This document shows positions 5,187-11,537 of a stretch of 12,293 bases of DNA, one piece after another (position 1 is the first letter of the stretch; each line of letters starts with the position of its first letter). The position numbers were made by a program, and so were the translations under genes. Under the pieces are notes generated by a model. That model was not told the DNA's origin. It was given only the letters and a program-made list of their open reading frames with translations, and ran no database searches. Origin of the DNA: SVTX01 sp964629615 (GTDB lineage: Bacteria; Bacillota; Clostridia; Oscillospirales; CAG-272); assembly GCA_964629615.1 (NCBI GenBank), contig CAZVUD010000042.1, positions 1 through 12,293 of the forward strand, given 5' to 3'.

Positions 5187-7361
5187 TTAAACATTCATTA
5201 TCATGGGTATTACCATGGGTCTGCGCTTGGTTTTTGAGAATATGAACTTAGAAACATCGTCCTTAAGCTTGCCCTTTATCTTATACCAATCCCCGTAAGG
5301 ATTTTTCTCCAAGCTGCTCGTTATGGAATCAAGCGCAACGCGCCTGAGCTCGCCCATAAGGTCATCCGACTCTCTTACATATACAAATCCGCGCGAAACT
5401 ATGTCAGGACCCGAAAGCACATATCCGCCGTCCGAGCTTACCGTTGCAACTATCACAATAAGTCCGTCCTGCGACAGAAGTATCCTGTCGCGCAGAACTA
5501 TATTGCCTACATCGCCAACGCCGTAGCCGTCAACCAGCAGCTTTCCTGCGCTTACCGTGCCGTTGAATTTTGCCTTGTGTGCATCTATCTCAAGCACCTT
5601 GCCTATGTCCGAAATAAACACGTTCTCAGGACTCATACCCATAAGCTTCGCGATCTCACCGCCTGCAAGCATGTGCTTATATTCGCCGTGCACGGGCATG
5701 CAATACTTCGGCTTTGTAAGCGCGTGCAGAAGCTTTATCTCCTCCTGACATGCGTGTCCCGAAACATGCACCTCTACAGACGCATCATGTATTACCTTTG
5801 CGCCAAGCTTCAAGAGCTCATTTACTATCTTTCCGATCAATTTTTCATTTCCGGGTATCGCACTGGAGGAAAGTATTACTACATCGCTTGCGCCAAGCTG
5901 TACCTCTCTGTGCTCGTTGAATGCCATTCTGTAAAGCGCGCTCATAGGCTCGCCCTGGCTTCCCGTTGTAACGAGAGTAACCTCATGCGGACTGTACTTC
6001 TTGATCTCGGATATGTCGATAAGCACGCCCTCGGGCACGTTCATATATCCAAGCTCGATCGCCGCTCCGACGATATTGAGCATACTGCGTCCCGTTATTG
6101 CGACCTTGCGCTTATGGCGGTATGCTGTATCTATTATCTGCTGTACTCTGTGTACATTGGATGAGAAGGTAGCTATAACTATCCTCTTATCATGATTTAC
6201 CGTGAAAAGATATTCAAGCGATGCGCCGACCTTCTTTTCAGAGGGCGTCATTCCCGCGCGCTGAGCGTTAGTAGACTCGCACATGAGCAAAAGCACGCCT
6301 TCTCTGCCTATCTCGCCAAGCCTCGTAAGATCCATGATCTCGCCGTCGATAGGCGTGAGGTCAAGCTTGAAATCTCCCGAATGCAGAACTATTCCAAGCG
6401 GTGTACGTATCGCAAGCGCGCACGCGTCGGCTATGGAGTGGTTGACATGTATAAATTCGCAGGAAAGCTTGCCAAGCGGAACTATATCCCCTGCATTGAC
6501 GCAGATCAATCTCGGCGTATAAGGCAAAACTACCTCTTTAAGCTTGTTCTTTACGATGCCGAGAGTAAGCTTCGTGCCGAATATAGGGGGATTTATATTG
6601 CGGAGCACATACGGGATGGCACCGATGTGGTCCTCGTGTCCGTGTGTAAGAACTATTCCGCGTATCCTGTCGCGGTTCTCTTCAAGATATGTCGTATCGG
6701 GAATGACAAGGTCGATACCCGGCATGTCCTCATCGGGGAATCCGAGTCCGCAGTCGATTATGATTATGTCATCGCCGTATTCCACAACGGTCATGTTCTT
6801 GCCTATCTCGTTAAGTCCGCCGAGAGGTATTATCCTGAGCTTTGTATTGTCACTTGCAAGCTCACCGCGCTCCCTTTTTTTGAGTGCTCTCGGAGATGTG
6901 CTTGCAAGAGATGTGCGCGCAGAATCGTAGGGTGTTATCTCATATTGCGTGCCCTTTGCCTTTTTGGGGGCATTATTCTTTGCGCGAGCCTGCTCCTGCG
7001 GCTTTTGTGCAGGGGTCACAGGCTGGCTCTCAGACGTTTTCTTCTTTCTTACATGCGTCTTTGCGACAACCTTCTTGGCATCATCCGCCGCGCCTGCGAT
7101 CTCGCTTTTTTTGCTTTCCGTGTTCTTTTTTGTCTTTTGTGCTGTCTTTTGAGTATTCGAAGCCTTCTTCTGTGTCGAAGCTGTCTTCTTTTGAGTCTTA
7201 GGCGCGCTCTTTTGCGTATTCTTTGCGCCATTACTCTTTTTTTCGGCTGTTTTTTTCTTTTTTGTGTCATCAGCATGTGTGTCGGATACAGCCGCCGATA
7301 CCTTGTCTACCGATCCTTCATTTTTTGCACCGTCTGTGCCCATGTAATCCTTTTTTGCCAT
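5187..7361 (-). CDS. rnj: Ribonuclease J with a long basic N-terminal extension
   Basis: 724 residues. The start chosen (MAKKDYMG) has AGG about seven bases upstream; in-frame starts further up (ATG at 7382, TTG at 7406) lack a ribosome binding site and overlap the structured leader. The catalytic core runs from about 175 to the end, close to the usual 555 residues. It opens with LRIIPLGGLNEIGKN, carries the metallo-beta-lactamase metal motif HGHEDH (240-245) and later GSQGEP and SGHA of the beta-CASP domain, and ends in a C-terminal domain. RNase J is the 5'-exonuclease/endonuclease of mRNA decay and rRNA maturation in Firmicutes. Residues 1-174 are an unusual Lys/Ala/Thr/Gln-rich, probably disordered extension with five tandem seven-residue repeats (48-82), rich enough in Lys to bind RNA. 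It is transcribed from its own perfect promoter through a 170-base structured leader. Confidence 0.95.
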   Translation of the reverse strand: MAKKDYMGTDGAKNEGSVDKVSAAVSDTHADDTKKKKTAEKKSNGAKNTQKSAPKTQKKTASTQKKASNTQKTAQKTKKNTESKKSEIAGAADDAKKVVAKTHVRKKKTSESQPVTPAQKPQEQARAKNNAPKKAKGTQYEITPYDSARTSLASTSPRALKKRERGELASDNTKLRIIPLGGLNEIGKNMTVVEYGDDIIIIDCGLGFPDEDMPGIDLVIPDTTYLEENRDRIRGIVLTHGHEDHIGAIPYVLRNINPPIFGTKLTLGIVKNKLKEVVLPYTPRLICVNAGDIVPLGKLSCEFIHVNHSIADACALAIRTPLGIVLHSGDFKLDLTPIDGEIMDLTRLGEIGREGVLLLMCESTNAQRAGMTPSEKKVGASLEYLFTVNHDKRIVIATFSSNVHRVQQIIDTAYRHKRKVAITGRSMLNIVGAAIELGYMNVPEGVLIDISEIKKYSPHEVTLVTTGSQGEPMSALYRMAFNEHREVQLGASDVVILSSSAIPGNEKLIGKIVNELLKLGAKVIHDASVEVHVSGHACQEEIKLLHALTKPKYCMPVHGEYKHMLAGGEIAKLMGMSPENVFISDIGKVLEIDAHKAKFNGTVSAGKLLVDGYGVGDVGNIVLRDRILLSQDGLIVIVATVSSDGGYVLSGPDIVSRGFVYVRESDDLMGELRRVALDSITSSLEKNPYGDWYKIKGKLKDDVSKFIFSKTKRRPMVIPMIMNV

Positions 7362-7386
7362 TAAATACCTGACCTTTCCCATATTT

Positions 7387-7466
7387 ACCGCAAAGCACCA
7401 AGACAAGAGTCCATACCCCTTTACACTTCGTCCATAAAAGGTGTCCTGAACTCCTGACTTTGCGGT
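7387..7466 (-). ncRNA. Candidate structured RNA in the 5' leader of RNase J
   Basis: In the minus-strand transcript three nested helices can be drawn. P1: ACCGCAAAG (7458-7466) with CTTTGCGGT (7387-7395), nine perfect pairs. P2: CAGGAGTTC (7448-7456) with GGACTCTTG (7404-7412), nine pairs including two G-U. P3: ACCTTTTA (7435-7442) with TAAAGGGGT (7415-7423), eight pairs with one bulged G and one G-U. The terminal loop is TGGACGAAGTG. The P1-P2 junction is asymmetric, one base against eight. The structure ends 25 bases before the start codon. I do not recognise it as a known riboswitch class; autoregulation by RNase J or ligand sensing are possible. The helices are seen in sequence; function is inferred. 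Confidence 0.5.
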
Positions 7467-7485
7467 CTTAAATTTAATATATCAT

Positions 7486-7500
7486 AACGCGCACGGCGTT
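7486..7500 (-). promoter_or_regulatory. Small hairpin near the 5' end of the RNase J transcript
   Basis: AACGC (7496-7500 side) pairs with GCGTT (7486-7490 side) around CGTGC, about 30 bases after the predicted transcription start. A 5'-proximal hairpin can shield a transcript from 5'-end attack, which would matter for the mRNA of a 5'-exonuclease. Five base pairs is weak evidence alone. Confidence 0.35.
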
Positions 7501-7537
7501 GGTTTCAAGTGTGAGCAAAATGCTTCAAATCAAAATA

Positions 7538-7566
7538 ATTATACTACATTTTTGATGTTTTGTCAA
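7538..7566 (-). promoter_or_regulatory. Perfect-consensus promoter of the RNase J gene
   Basis: On the minus strand TTGACA (7561-7566), a 17-bp spacer and TATAAT (7538-7543) match the vegetative consensus exactly. Transcription should start near 7531, leaving a leader of about 170 bases before the start codon at 7361. The upstream gene's terminator abuts the -35 box. Confidence 0.85.
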
Positions 7567-7570
7567 TAGC

Positions 7571-7598
7571 AAAAAGCCCGACTTACAAGCAGACAGGC
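7571..7598 (-). terminator. Terminator of the 91-residue membrane protein gene
   Basis: On the minus strand GCCTG-T-CT pairs with AG-T-CGGGC (seven pairs plus one T-T mismatch, loop GCTTGTA), followed by five Ts (7571-7575). It starts nine bases after the stop at 7607 and separates this gene from the RNase J promoter. Confidence 0.7.
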
Positions 7599-7606
7599 AT
7601 AATACA

Positions 7607-7882
7607 TCAAAGTGCGAGAAACAATAATGATATAAGCGCCCATGACACTGCCGCTCCAATGGAAAATGCGATAAGGAGCGATATCATCATGCGTTTATTC
7701 AGCTTCCCTTTTGATCCGCCATCCTCGCATATCTTGCTCCGCACGATCCTCTCGGCTTCGGATACCATGTCGCATCCGCTCCCGTCCACGCTGTCCTTGA
7801 CAAGGAAATATGCCTCTTCAAAATATCGGCTGTCCTTCGTCCTTACAGCTATCATCCTTCTCTGCGTTCCCTTTATCTGCAT
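7607..7882 (-). CDS. Small tail-anchored membrane protein, unknown function
   Basis: 91 residues. The ATG at 7882 has AAAGGAG at ideal spacing; an ATG 18 bases upstream does not. The cytoplasmic part starts with a basic strand-like segment (MQIKGTQRRMIAVRTKDS), followed by RYFEEAYFLV, an acidic stretch, and one C-terminal hydrophobic helix (about 66-90) directly after KLNKRMM. The basic residues before the helix and the lack of a signal peptide predict a tail-anchored protein with a cytoplasmic N-terminus. The wording TKDSRYFEEAYF is familiar to me from small uncharacterised clostridial proteins, but I cannot assign a function. It is the first minus-strand gene of the divergent region facing abrB and has its own terminator. 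Confidence 0.75.
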   Translation of the reverse strand: MQIKGTQRRMIAVRTKDSRYFEEAYFLVKDSVDGSGCDMVSEAERIVRSKICEDGGSKGKLNKRMMISLLIAFSIGAAVSWALISLLFLAL

Positions 7883-7975
7883 CTTGTTTCTCCTTTGCAC
7901 TCAATACGTCCGTAAGTTTATATGTATGCATTGATTTTTGCCATTATATGCATGCTTTAAACCCCGGAGAGGTCA

Positions 7976-7991
7976 AATGTGTGTACACATT
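7976..7991. promoter_or_regulatory. Dyad in the divergent region between the small membrane gene and abrB
   Basis: AATGTGT (7976-7982) and ACACATT (7985-7991) form a perfect 7-bp inverted repeat with a two-base centre. It overlaps by one base a minus-strand TTGACC (7971-7976) that lies 22 bp from a TATAAT (7943-7948), too wide for a normal promoter. An operator for a dimeric regulator acting on one or both divergent genes is possible. Confidence 0.35.
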
Positions 7992-8046
7992 ACAACAGAA
8001 AATTGCCATTATCAGTAAATTTTTTGAAAATATGACATAAATTTCC

Positions 8047-8086
8047 AATTTTGTGTATTGACAGACAAAATTCTGTGTGGTATACT
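8047..8086 (+). promoter_or_regulatory. abrB promoter with overlapping operator-like dyad
   Basis: TTGACA (8058-8063), 17 bp, then TATACT (8081-8086): a strong vegetative promoter giving a leader of about 35 bases. A perfect 8-bp inverted repeat, AATTTTGT (8047-8054) and ACAAAATT (8065-8072), brackets the -35 box. A second shorter dyad, ACAGA (8061-8065) and TCTGT (8072-8076), lies between the hexamers. AbrB proteins repress their own genes by binding AT-rich sites, so autoregulation is a natural reading. Confidence 0.65.
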
Positions 8087-8126
8087 ATAAATAATAAGGA
8101 TGATTAAAAATTTTCGGAGGAAAATC

Positions 8127-8372
8127 ATGAAGCCCACAGGAATAGTAAGAAAAATAGACGATCTCGGAAGGATCGTTCTCCCCATCAGCATAAGACAGAC
8201 AATGGATATCTCAAGCGGCGACCCCATCGAGATATTCGTTGACAACGGAAAGGTAATGCTCCAGAAGTACCAGCCTGCCTGCGTTTTCTGCAACAATGCG
8301 GAAGATATAGTTTATTTCAACGGCAAGCGTATCTGCGAAAATTGCCTTGCAAAGATCAAAGCAGAGCTTTGA
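8127..8372 (+). CDS. abrB: AbrB/SpoVT-family transition-state regulator with four-cysteine tail
   Basis: 81 residues. The ATG at 8127 follows CGGAGGAAAA. Residues 1-50 (MKPTGIVRKIDDLGRIVLP, then an IRQ...DIEIFVD-type stretch and LQKYQP) are very close to the swapped-hairpin DNA-binding domain of Bacillus subtilis AbrB, including the DNA-contact residues Arg8, Arg15 and Arg23. In place of the B. subtilis C-terminal half there is a short segment with CVFC (52-55) and CENC (70-73), a likely zinc ribbon. The protein should act as a dimer or tetramer binding AT-rich promoters during growth transitions; the zinc site may serve multimerisation or sensing. It has its own promoter with dyads and a terminator after the gene. 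The family call is firm; the regulon is unknown. Confidence 0.9.
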   Translation: MKPTGIVRKIDDLGRIVLPISIRQTMDISSGDPIEIFVDNGKVMLQKYQPACVFCNNAEDIVYFNGKRICENCLAKIKAEL

Positions 8373-8375
8373 TCT
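8353..8375 (+). repeat. Perfect 10-bp dyad across the abrB stop codon
   Basis: AGATCAAAGC (8353-8362) and GCTTTGATCT (8366-8375) are exact reverse complements with a three-base centre AGA. The TGA stop is inside the right arm. In mRNA this is a stable hairpin without a T run, so it is not a normal terminator; on DNA it could be a protein site. Either way it sits upstream of the true terminator at 8413. Confidence 0.6.
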
Positions 8376-8412
8376 GACACAGGAAAAATTCATCTGTCTT
8401 ATCACATCATCA

Positions 8413-8440
8413 CGGCGGACTCATATCCGCCGCCATTTTT
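8413..8440 (+). terminator. Terminator after abrB
   Basis: CGGCGGA (8413-8419) pairs perfectly with TCCGCCG (8426-8432) around CTCATA, followed by CCA and five Ts (8436-8440). It ends 34 bases before the start of the kinase gene, leaving no room for a full promoter between them, so the downstream cluster needs read-through or a promoter overlapping this hairpin. Confidence 0.75.
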
Positions 8441-8474
8441 GCAACGATATCTTTATTTTAAAGGAGTCAGGGTT

Positions 8475-9755
8475 ATGAGATCTGAAATTCTAAAAAAATA
8501 CATTGCCGACGGTAAGCTCGACTGCCGGCTTTCAAAGCTATATTTCGGCGATATCAGTAAGGCACAAGAAAGATATATCTCGGCAATTGAGAGCTTTGAG
8601 AACATTTTCGGATGCGATCGCGATATATGCATATTTTCGGTCCCGGGACGAAGCGAGCTGTCGGGAAATCACACCGACCACAATCACGGGCTTGTAATTG
8701 CTGGCTCTGTTGACCTTGACATAATTGCAGTTGCCTCAAAAACAGATAACGGATGTGTGCGTGTCAAGAGCGAAGGATACGACATGATATCCGCCAAGAT
8801 CAATTCAGATATATCTCCCGATCCTGCCCTTTTCGGCACATCAGACTCCATAATACTCGGCATGTGCCGCGGACTTTCAAATAAAGAATATGCTGTCGGC
8901 GGATTTGACGCATATATGACATCAAATGTGCTTAAGGGCTCGGGACTTTCCTCGTCTGCGGCGTTTGAGGACATGATAGGCAACATTGAAAACCATTTTT
9001 ATAACAACGGAATTATTGACAATGTAGAGATTGCCAAGACTGCGCAGTATGCCGAAAATGTATTTTTCGGAAAGCCCTGCGGTCTTATGGATCAGGTCGC
9101 ATGCGCATACGGCGGCATCGTAACGATAGATTTCAAGGATCCGACTGCACCCATAATAGATAAGGTAGACCTCGATATAAACGCGCTCGGCTTCAGGCTC
9201 TGCATCATCAATACAGGCGGCAACCACGCCGATCTTACAGAGGATTACGCGGCTATTCCTTCAGAGATGAAGTCTGTTGCCGCGGCATTCGGTAAGGATA
9301 CTCTGCGAGATGTAAATATGGAGGATGTGATAAGCTCCATCAGAGAGTTGAGAAATAAAGTCGGCGACCGTGCGATACTGCGCGCGATACACTTCTTCTC
9401 GGAAAATTGCCGCGTGCGCGATCAGCTCAAGGCATTGTCCGCAGGCGACCTCGACAAATATTTTGACATTGTAAAAATGTCGGGCAGATCCTCGTTTGAA
9501 TATCTGCAAAACGTATTTACGACCCAAAACACGTCCGAGCAGGGCTTGTCATTGGCTCTTGCGCTGTGCGATATCTTCCTTGAAGGCAAGAGAGGCGCAT
9601 ACAGAGTGCACGGCGGCGGATTTGCAGGAACAGTACAAGCATATGTTCACAAGGACGATGTTGACAAATTCAAGGAATTTATTGACAGCGCATTCGGATG
9701 CGGTGCATGCCTCGTGCTCAATATAAGGAGCATGGGCGCTGTCAAAGTAATATGA
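8475..9755 (+). CDS. Galactokinase-family GHMP sugar kinase with altered signature
   Basis: 426 residues; ATG at 8475 with AAAGGAG eight bases upstream. All GHMP kinase blocks are present: signature PGRSELSGNHTDHNHG (57-72), the ATP-binding loop GSGLSSSAA (155-163), the catalytic-base region CGLMDQ with Asp206, and the C-terminal glycine motif HGGGFAGT (379-386). The fold and reaction type (ATP-dependent sugar 1-phosphorylation) are therefore likely. The signature departs from the classical galactokinase form, which reads GR-N-IGEHTDY: Glu is replaced by Asn and Tyr by His. In canonical enzymes those residues contact galactose, so the substrate may differ. It is about 30 residues longer at the N-terminus than E. 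coli GalK. No galT, galE or sugar transporter is nearby; it heads a cluster with unrelated envelope and rRNA genes. Confidence 0.85.
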   Translation: MRSEILKKYIADGKLDCRLSKLYFGDISKAQERYISAIESFENIFGCDRDICIFSVPGRSELSGNHTDHNHGLVIAGSVDLDIIAVASKTDNGCVRVKSEGYDMISAKINSDISPDPALFGTSDSIILGMCRGLSNKEYAVGGFDAYMTSNVLKGSGLSSSAAFEDMIGNIENHFYNNGIIDNVEIAKTAQYAENVFFGKPCGLMDQVACAYGGIVTIDFKDPTAPIIDKVDLDINALGFRLCIINTGGNHADLTEDYAAIPSEMKSVAAAFGKDTLRDVNMEDVISSIRELRNKVGDRAILRAIHFFSENCRVRDQLKALSAGDLDKYFDIVKMSGRSSFEYLQNVFTTQNTSEQGLSLALALCDIFLEGKRGAYRVHGGGFAGTVQAYVHKDDVDKFKEFIDSAFGCGACLVLNIRSMGAVKVI

Positions 9756-9783
9756 TCTTAAATTTTGATATTAAGGATGACAA

Positions 9784-10212
9784 ATGAAAAAGAACACATA
9801 TATAAAAGCACCTAAAAAGCCCATAGATGCAAAAACACGCAAAAAGGCTATACTTGTAGGAATCTTCTCCCTCATATCTCTCTTTGTTTACTACGGAATT
9901 ACAGGCATGGATATCCCTGCCCTTCAATTTGCCGTGATGACCCTATACATGGTTGCATTTGCCGCTCTGCTCATAGCCTACATTATCTACAACCGCGCAT
10001 TCACGCGCAAGGGCGTTACAGAGGAAATGCTCCCCGACGCATGGAGTGACGAGGAGAAAAAGGAATATATAGAGGACGGAAAGAGGCGTATCGAAAGATC
10101 CTCTTGGATGCTCATGATAATAATTCCTCTGCTTATCACCTTTATAGCCGAGGCAATGTATCTTTTCGTATGGCTTGGTCTGCTTGAGCCCATGATATCT
10201 TCTGCGAGGTGA
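9784..10212 (+). CDS. Three-helix membrane protein, unknown function
   Basis: 142 residues; ATG at 9784 with AAGGATG upstream, 28 bases after the kinase stop. A strongly basic N-terminus (K/R at 2, 3, 8, 11, 12, 17, 19-21) is followed by hydrophobic segments at about 22-40 and 46-69, a charged cytoplasmic loop (70-107, with DAWSDEEKKEYIEDGKRRIE) and a third helix at about 108-134. By the positive-inside rule the N-terminus and loop are cytoplasmic. No catalytic motif is visible and I do not recognise a family. Its stop codon forms part of the ribosome binding site of the next gene, so it is translated from the same operon as the WalJ-like hydrolase. Confidence 0.8.
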   Translation: MKKNTYIKAPKKPIDAKTRKKAILVGIFSLISLFVYYGITGMDIPALQFAVMTLYMVAFAALLIAYIIYNRAFTRKGVTEEMLPDAWSDEEKKEYIEDGKRRIERSSWMLMIIIPLLITFIAEAMYLFVWLGLLEPMISSAR

Positions 10213-10214
10213 AA

Positions 10215-11003
10215 ATGAATTACAGTATATGCAATCTATATTCAGGCTCGCGCGGCAATTCCACTCTGATATCCGCGTGCGGCAAGAACATACTCATCGA
10301 TGCGGGAAAAAGCGCAAAGACCCTTTGCGAGGCATTGAATTCTATAGGCAAGCGCCCCGAGGACATTGACGCAATATTCATCACACACGAGCATACCGAT
10401 CACGTAAGCGCACTGCAGACATTTTCGCACAAATATGATGCGCCTATCCACATCCTGCTCTCAAGCGCAAAAAAGAAATTTTACGGCTTGCGCGACCAGA
10501 AGCTTTTTGATAAGATGGTATTCCATGAGTCACCAAGCTTTTGCGCTGACATAGGCGACATACATATATCCTCATTTCCGACTCCGCACGACAGCTTTGG
10601 CTCTGTCGGGTACACGATCACCATAAAGGACACGGATATCAAGATCGGATATGCGACCGACATAGGTCATATAACAAATGAGATCAGATCCAATCTGCTT
10701 GGCTGTGAGAGCGTTGTTATCGAATCCAATCATGATATCGACATGCTCCGCACAGGTCCTTATCCCGAGGACCTCAAGCGCAGGATAGCATCCGACCGCG
10801 GACATCTTTCAAACAGCGACTGCTCCTTGTTTTGCACCGAGCTTGTAAGGAGCGGAACAAAAAGGATCATGCTTGCGCACTTAAGTGAGGAAAACAACAT
10901 CCCTTCCCTTGCATACGACTCCTGCATAAAGGCGATAAATAACACGGACATATTTGTATGTGCCGCATCCCCCACGACTCCCGTCTGGCTTATAGGAGGA
11001 TGA
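10215..11003 (+). CDS. walJ: WalJ/YycJ-type metallo-beta-lactamase fold hydrolase
   Basis: 262 residues. The ATG at 10215 is chosen over a GTG six bases earlier because GAGGTGA (10206-10212) serves the ATG and would overlap the GTG. The chain starts with YSGSRGNSTLI and ILIDAG, as in YycJ/WalJ proteins. It carries the metal-binding motif THEHTDH (His58, His60, Asp62, His63), a further PHDS/YATDIGH region and a late LAHLSEENN block that supply the remaining ligands. It is cytoplasmic. In Bacillus walJ belongs to the walRKHIJ envelope-stress operon near rlmH, and its loss affects DNA repair and cell division coordination; the exact substrate (probably nucleic acid, 5'-exonuclease-like) is not settled. 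Here walRKHI are absent but rlmH follows after three bases, so part of the linkage is kept. Confidence 0.85.
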   Translation: MNYSICNLYSGSRGNSTLISACGKNILIDAGKSAKTLCEALNSIGKRPEDIDAIFITHEHTDHVSALQTFSHKYDAPIHILLSSAKKKFYGLRDQKLFDKMVFHESPSFCADIGDIHISSFPTPHDSFGSVGYTITIKDTDIKIGYATDIGHITNEIRSNLLGCESVVIESNHDIDMLRTGPYPEDLKRRIASDRGHLSNSDCSLFCTELVRSGTKRIMLAHLSEENNIPSLAYDSCIKAINNTDIFVCAASPTTPVWLIGG

Positions 11004-11006
11004 CAT

Positions 11007-11486
11007 ATGGCAACCGTAAAATTTATAACCGTCGGAACTCTCAAAGAGGATTATCTGCGTCAGGCGGTAGCTGAATATGAAAAAAGGCTGTCAGGCTTTT
11101 GCAAGGTCGAGGATATCAATATAAAGGAATATAAGCTCCCGCAGGACCCCTCTGACACCGAGATCCAAAAGGCACTGCTTGAGGAATCCAAGGCTATTTT
11201 AAGTGCCATGGGTGAGCGCTCGTATAAGATAATACTTTGCGTGGAAGGCAAGCAATACCCGTCCGAGGAGCTTGCACGCATAATTGACAACGCATTCTTC
11301 TCATCAAATGAGATATGCTTTGTGATAGGCTCATCCCACGGTCTGCACGAAAGCGTTAAATCCGCAGGAGATCTCCGCCTTTCAGTATCCAAGCTGACCT
11401 TTCCGCATCAGCTGATGCGCGTTATTTTGCTTGAATCGGTATACAGATGCTTCAACATCACAAAAGGCACTAAATATCATAAATGA
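11007..11486 (+). CDS. rlmH: 23S rRNA pseudouridine-1915 N3-methyltransferase RlmH
   Basis: 159 residues, exactly the usual size. GGAGGATGACAT precedes the ATG, and the gene begins three bases after the walJ stop. RlmH is a homodimeric SPOUT-class enzyme that methylates pseudouridine 1915 in helix 69 of 23S rRNA using S-adenosylmethionine. The knot region is clear: FVIGSSHGL (105-113), LRLSVSKLTFPHQLMR (123-138), and the conserved C-terminal end KGTKYHK. In most homologues the first block reads GGS-GL; here it is GSSHGL, a mild change in the cofactor loop. It is the last gene of the plus-strand cluster and is followed at once by a strong terminator. Confidence 0.95.
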   Translation: MATVKFITVGTLKEDYLRQAVAEYEKRLSGFCKVEDINIKEYKLPQDPSDTEIQKALLEESKAILSAMGERSYKIILCVEGKQYPSEELARIIDNAFFSSNEICFVIGSSHGLHESVKSAGDLRLSVSKLTFPHQLMRVILLESVYRCFNITKGTKYHK

Positions 11487-11487
11487 G

Positions 11488-11537
11488 CATCAGGCTGTTG
11501 CAAATTTTTATTTGCAACAGCCTGATGTTTTAATTTT
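11488..11537. terminator. Perfect 18-bp hairpin shared by convergent genes
   Basis: CATCAGGCTGTTGCAAAT (11488-11505) and its exact complement (11510-11527) form an 18-bp stem with a TTTT loop, followed on the plus strand by TTTTAATTTT. It begins one base after the rlmH stop and ends three bases before the stop of the convergent B-repeat gene. It is a strong terminator for rlmH; on the minus strand no T run follows, so the effect there is less certain. The unusually long perfect stem could also be a dispersed palindromic element. Confidence 0.85.

Noticed and set aside
6192..7364. 390-codon open frame on the plus strand opposite RNase J
   Set aside because: It mirrors the RNase J gene, its translation is Cys/Arg/Leu/Tyr-rich without domain features, and RNase J on the other strand has unmistakable motifs. 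A shadow of codon bias.
7440..7470. Resemblance of CCGCAAAG in the RNase J leader to the GCAAAG motif of GEMM-I c-di-GMP riboswitches
   Set aside because: The rest of the GEMM consensus is missing, and here the motif is fully paired as P1 rather than lying in a junction.
11007..11486. GSSHGL in RlmH as a sign of altered function
   Set aside because: All other conserved blocks including the C-terminal YHK end are intact; a conservative loop change is the simpler reading.
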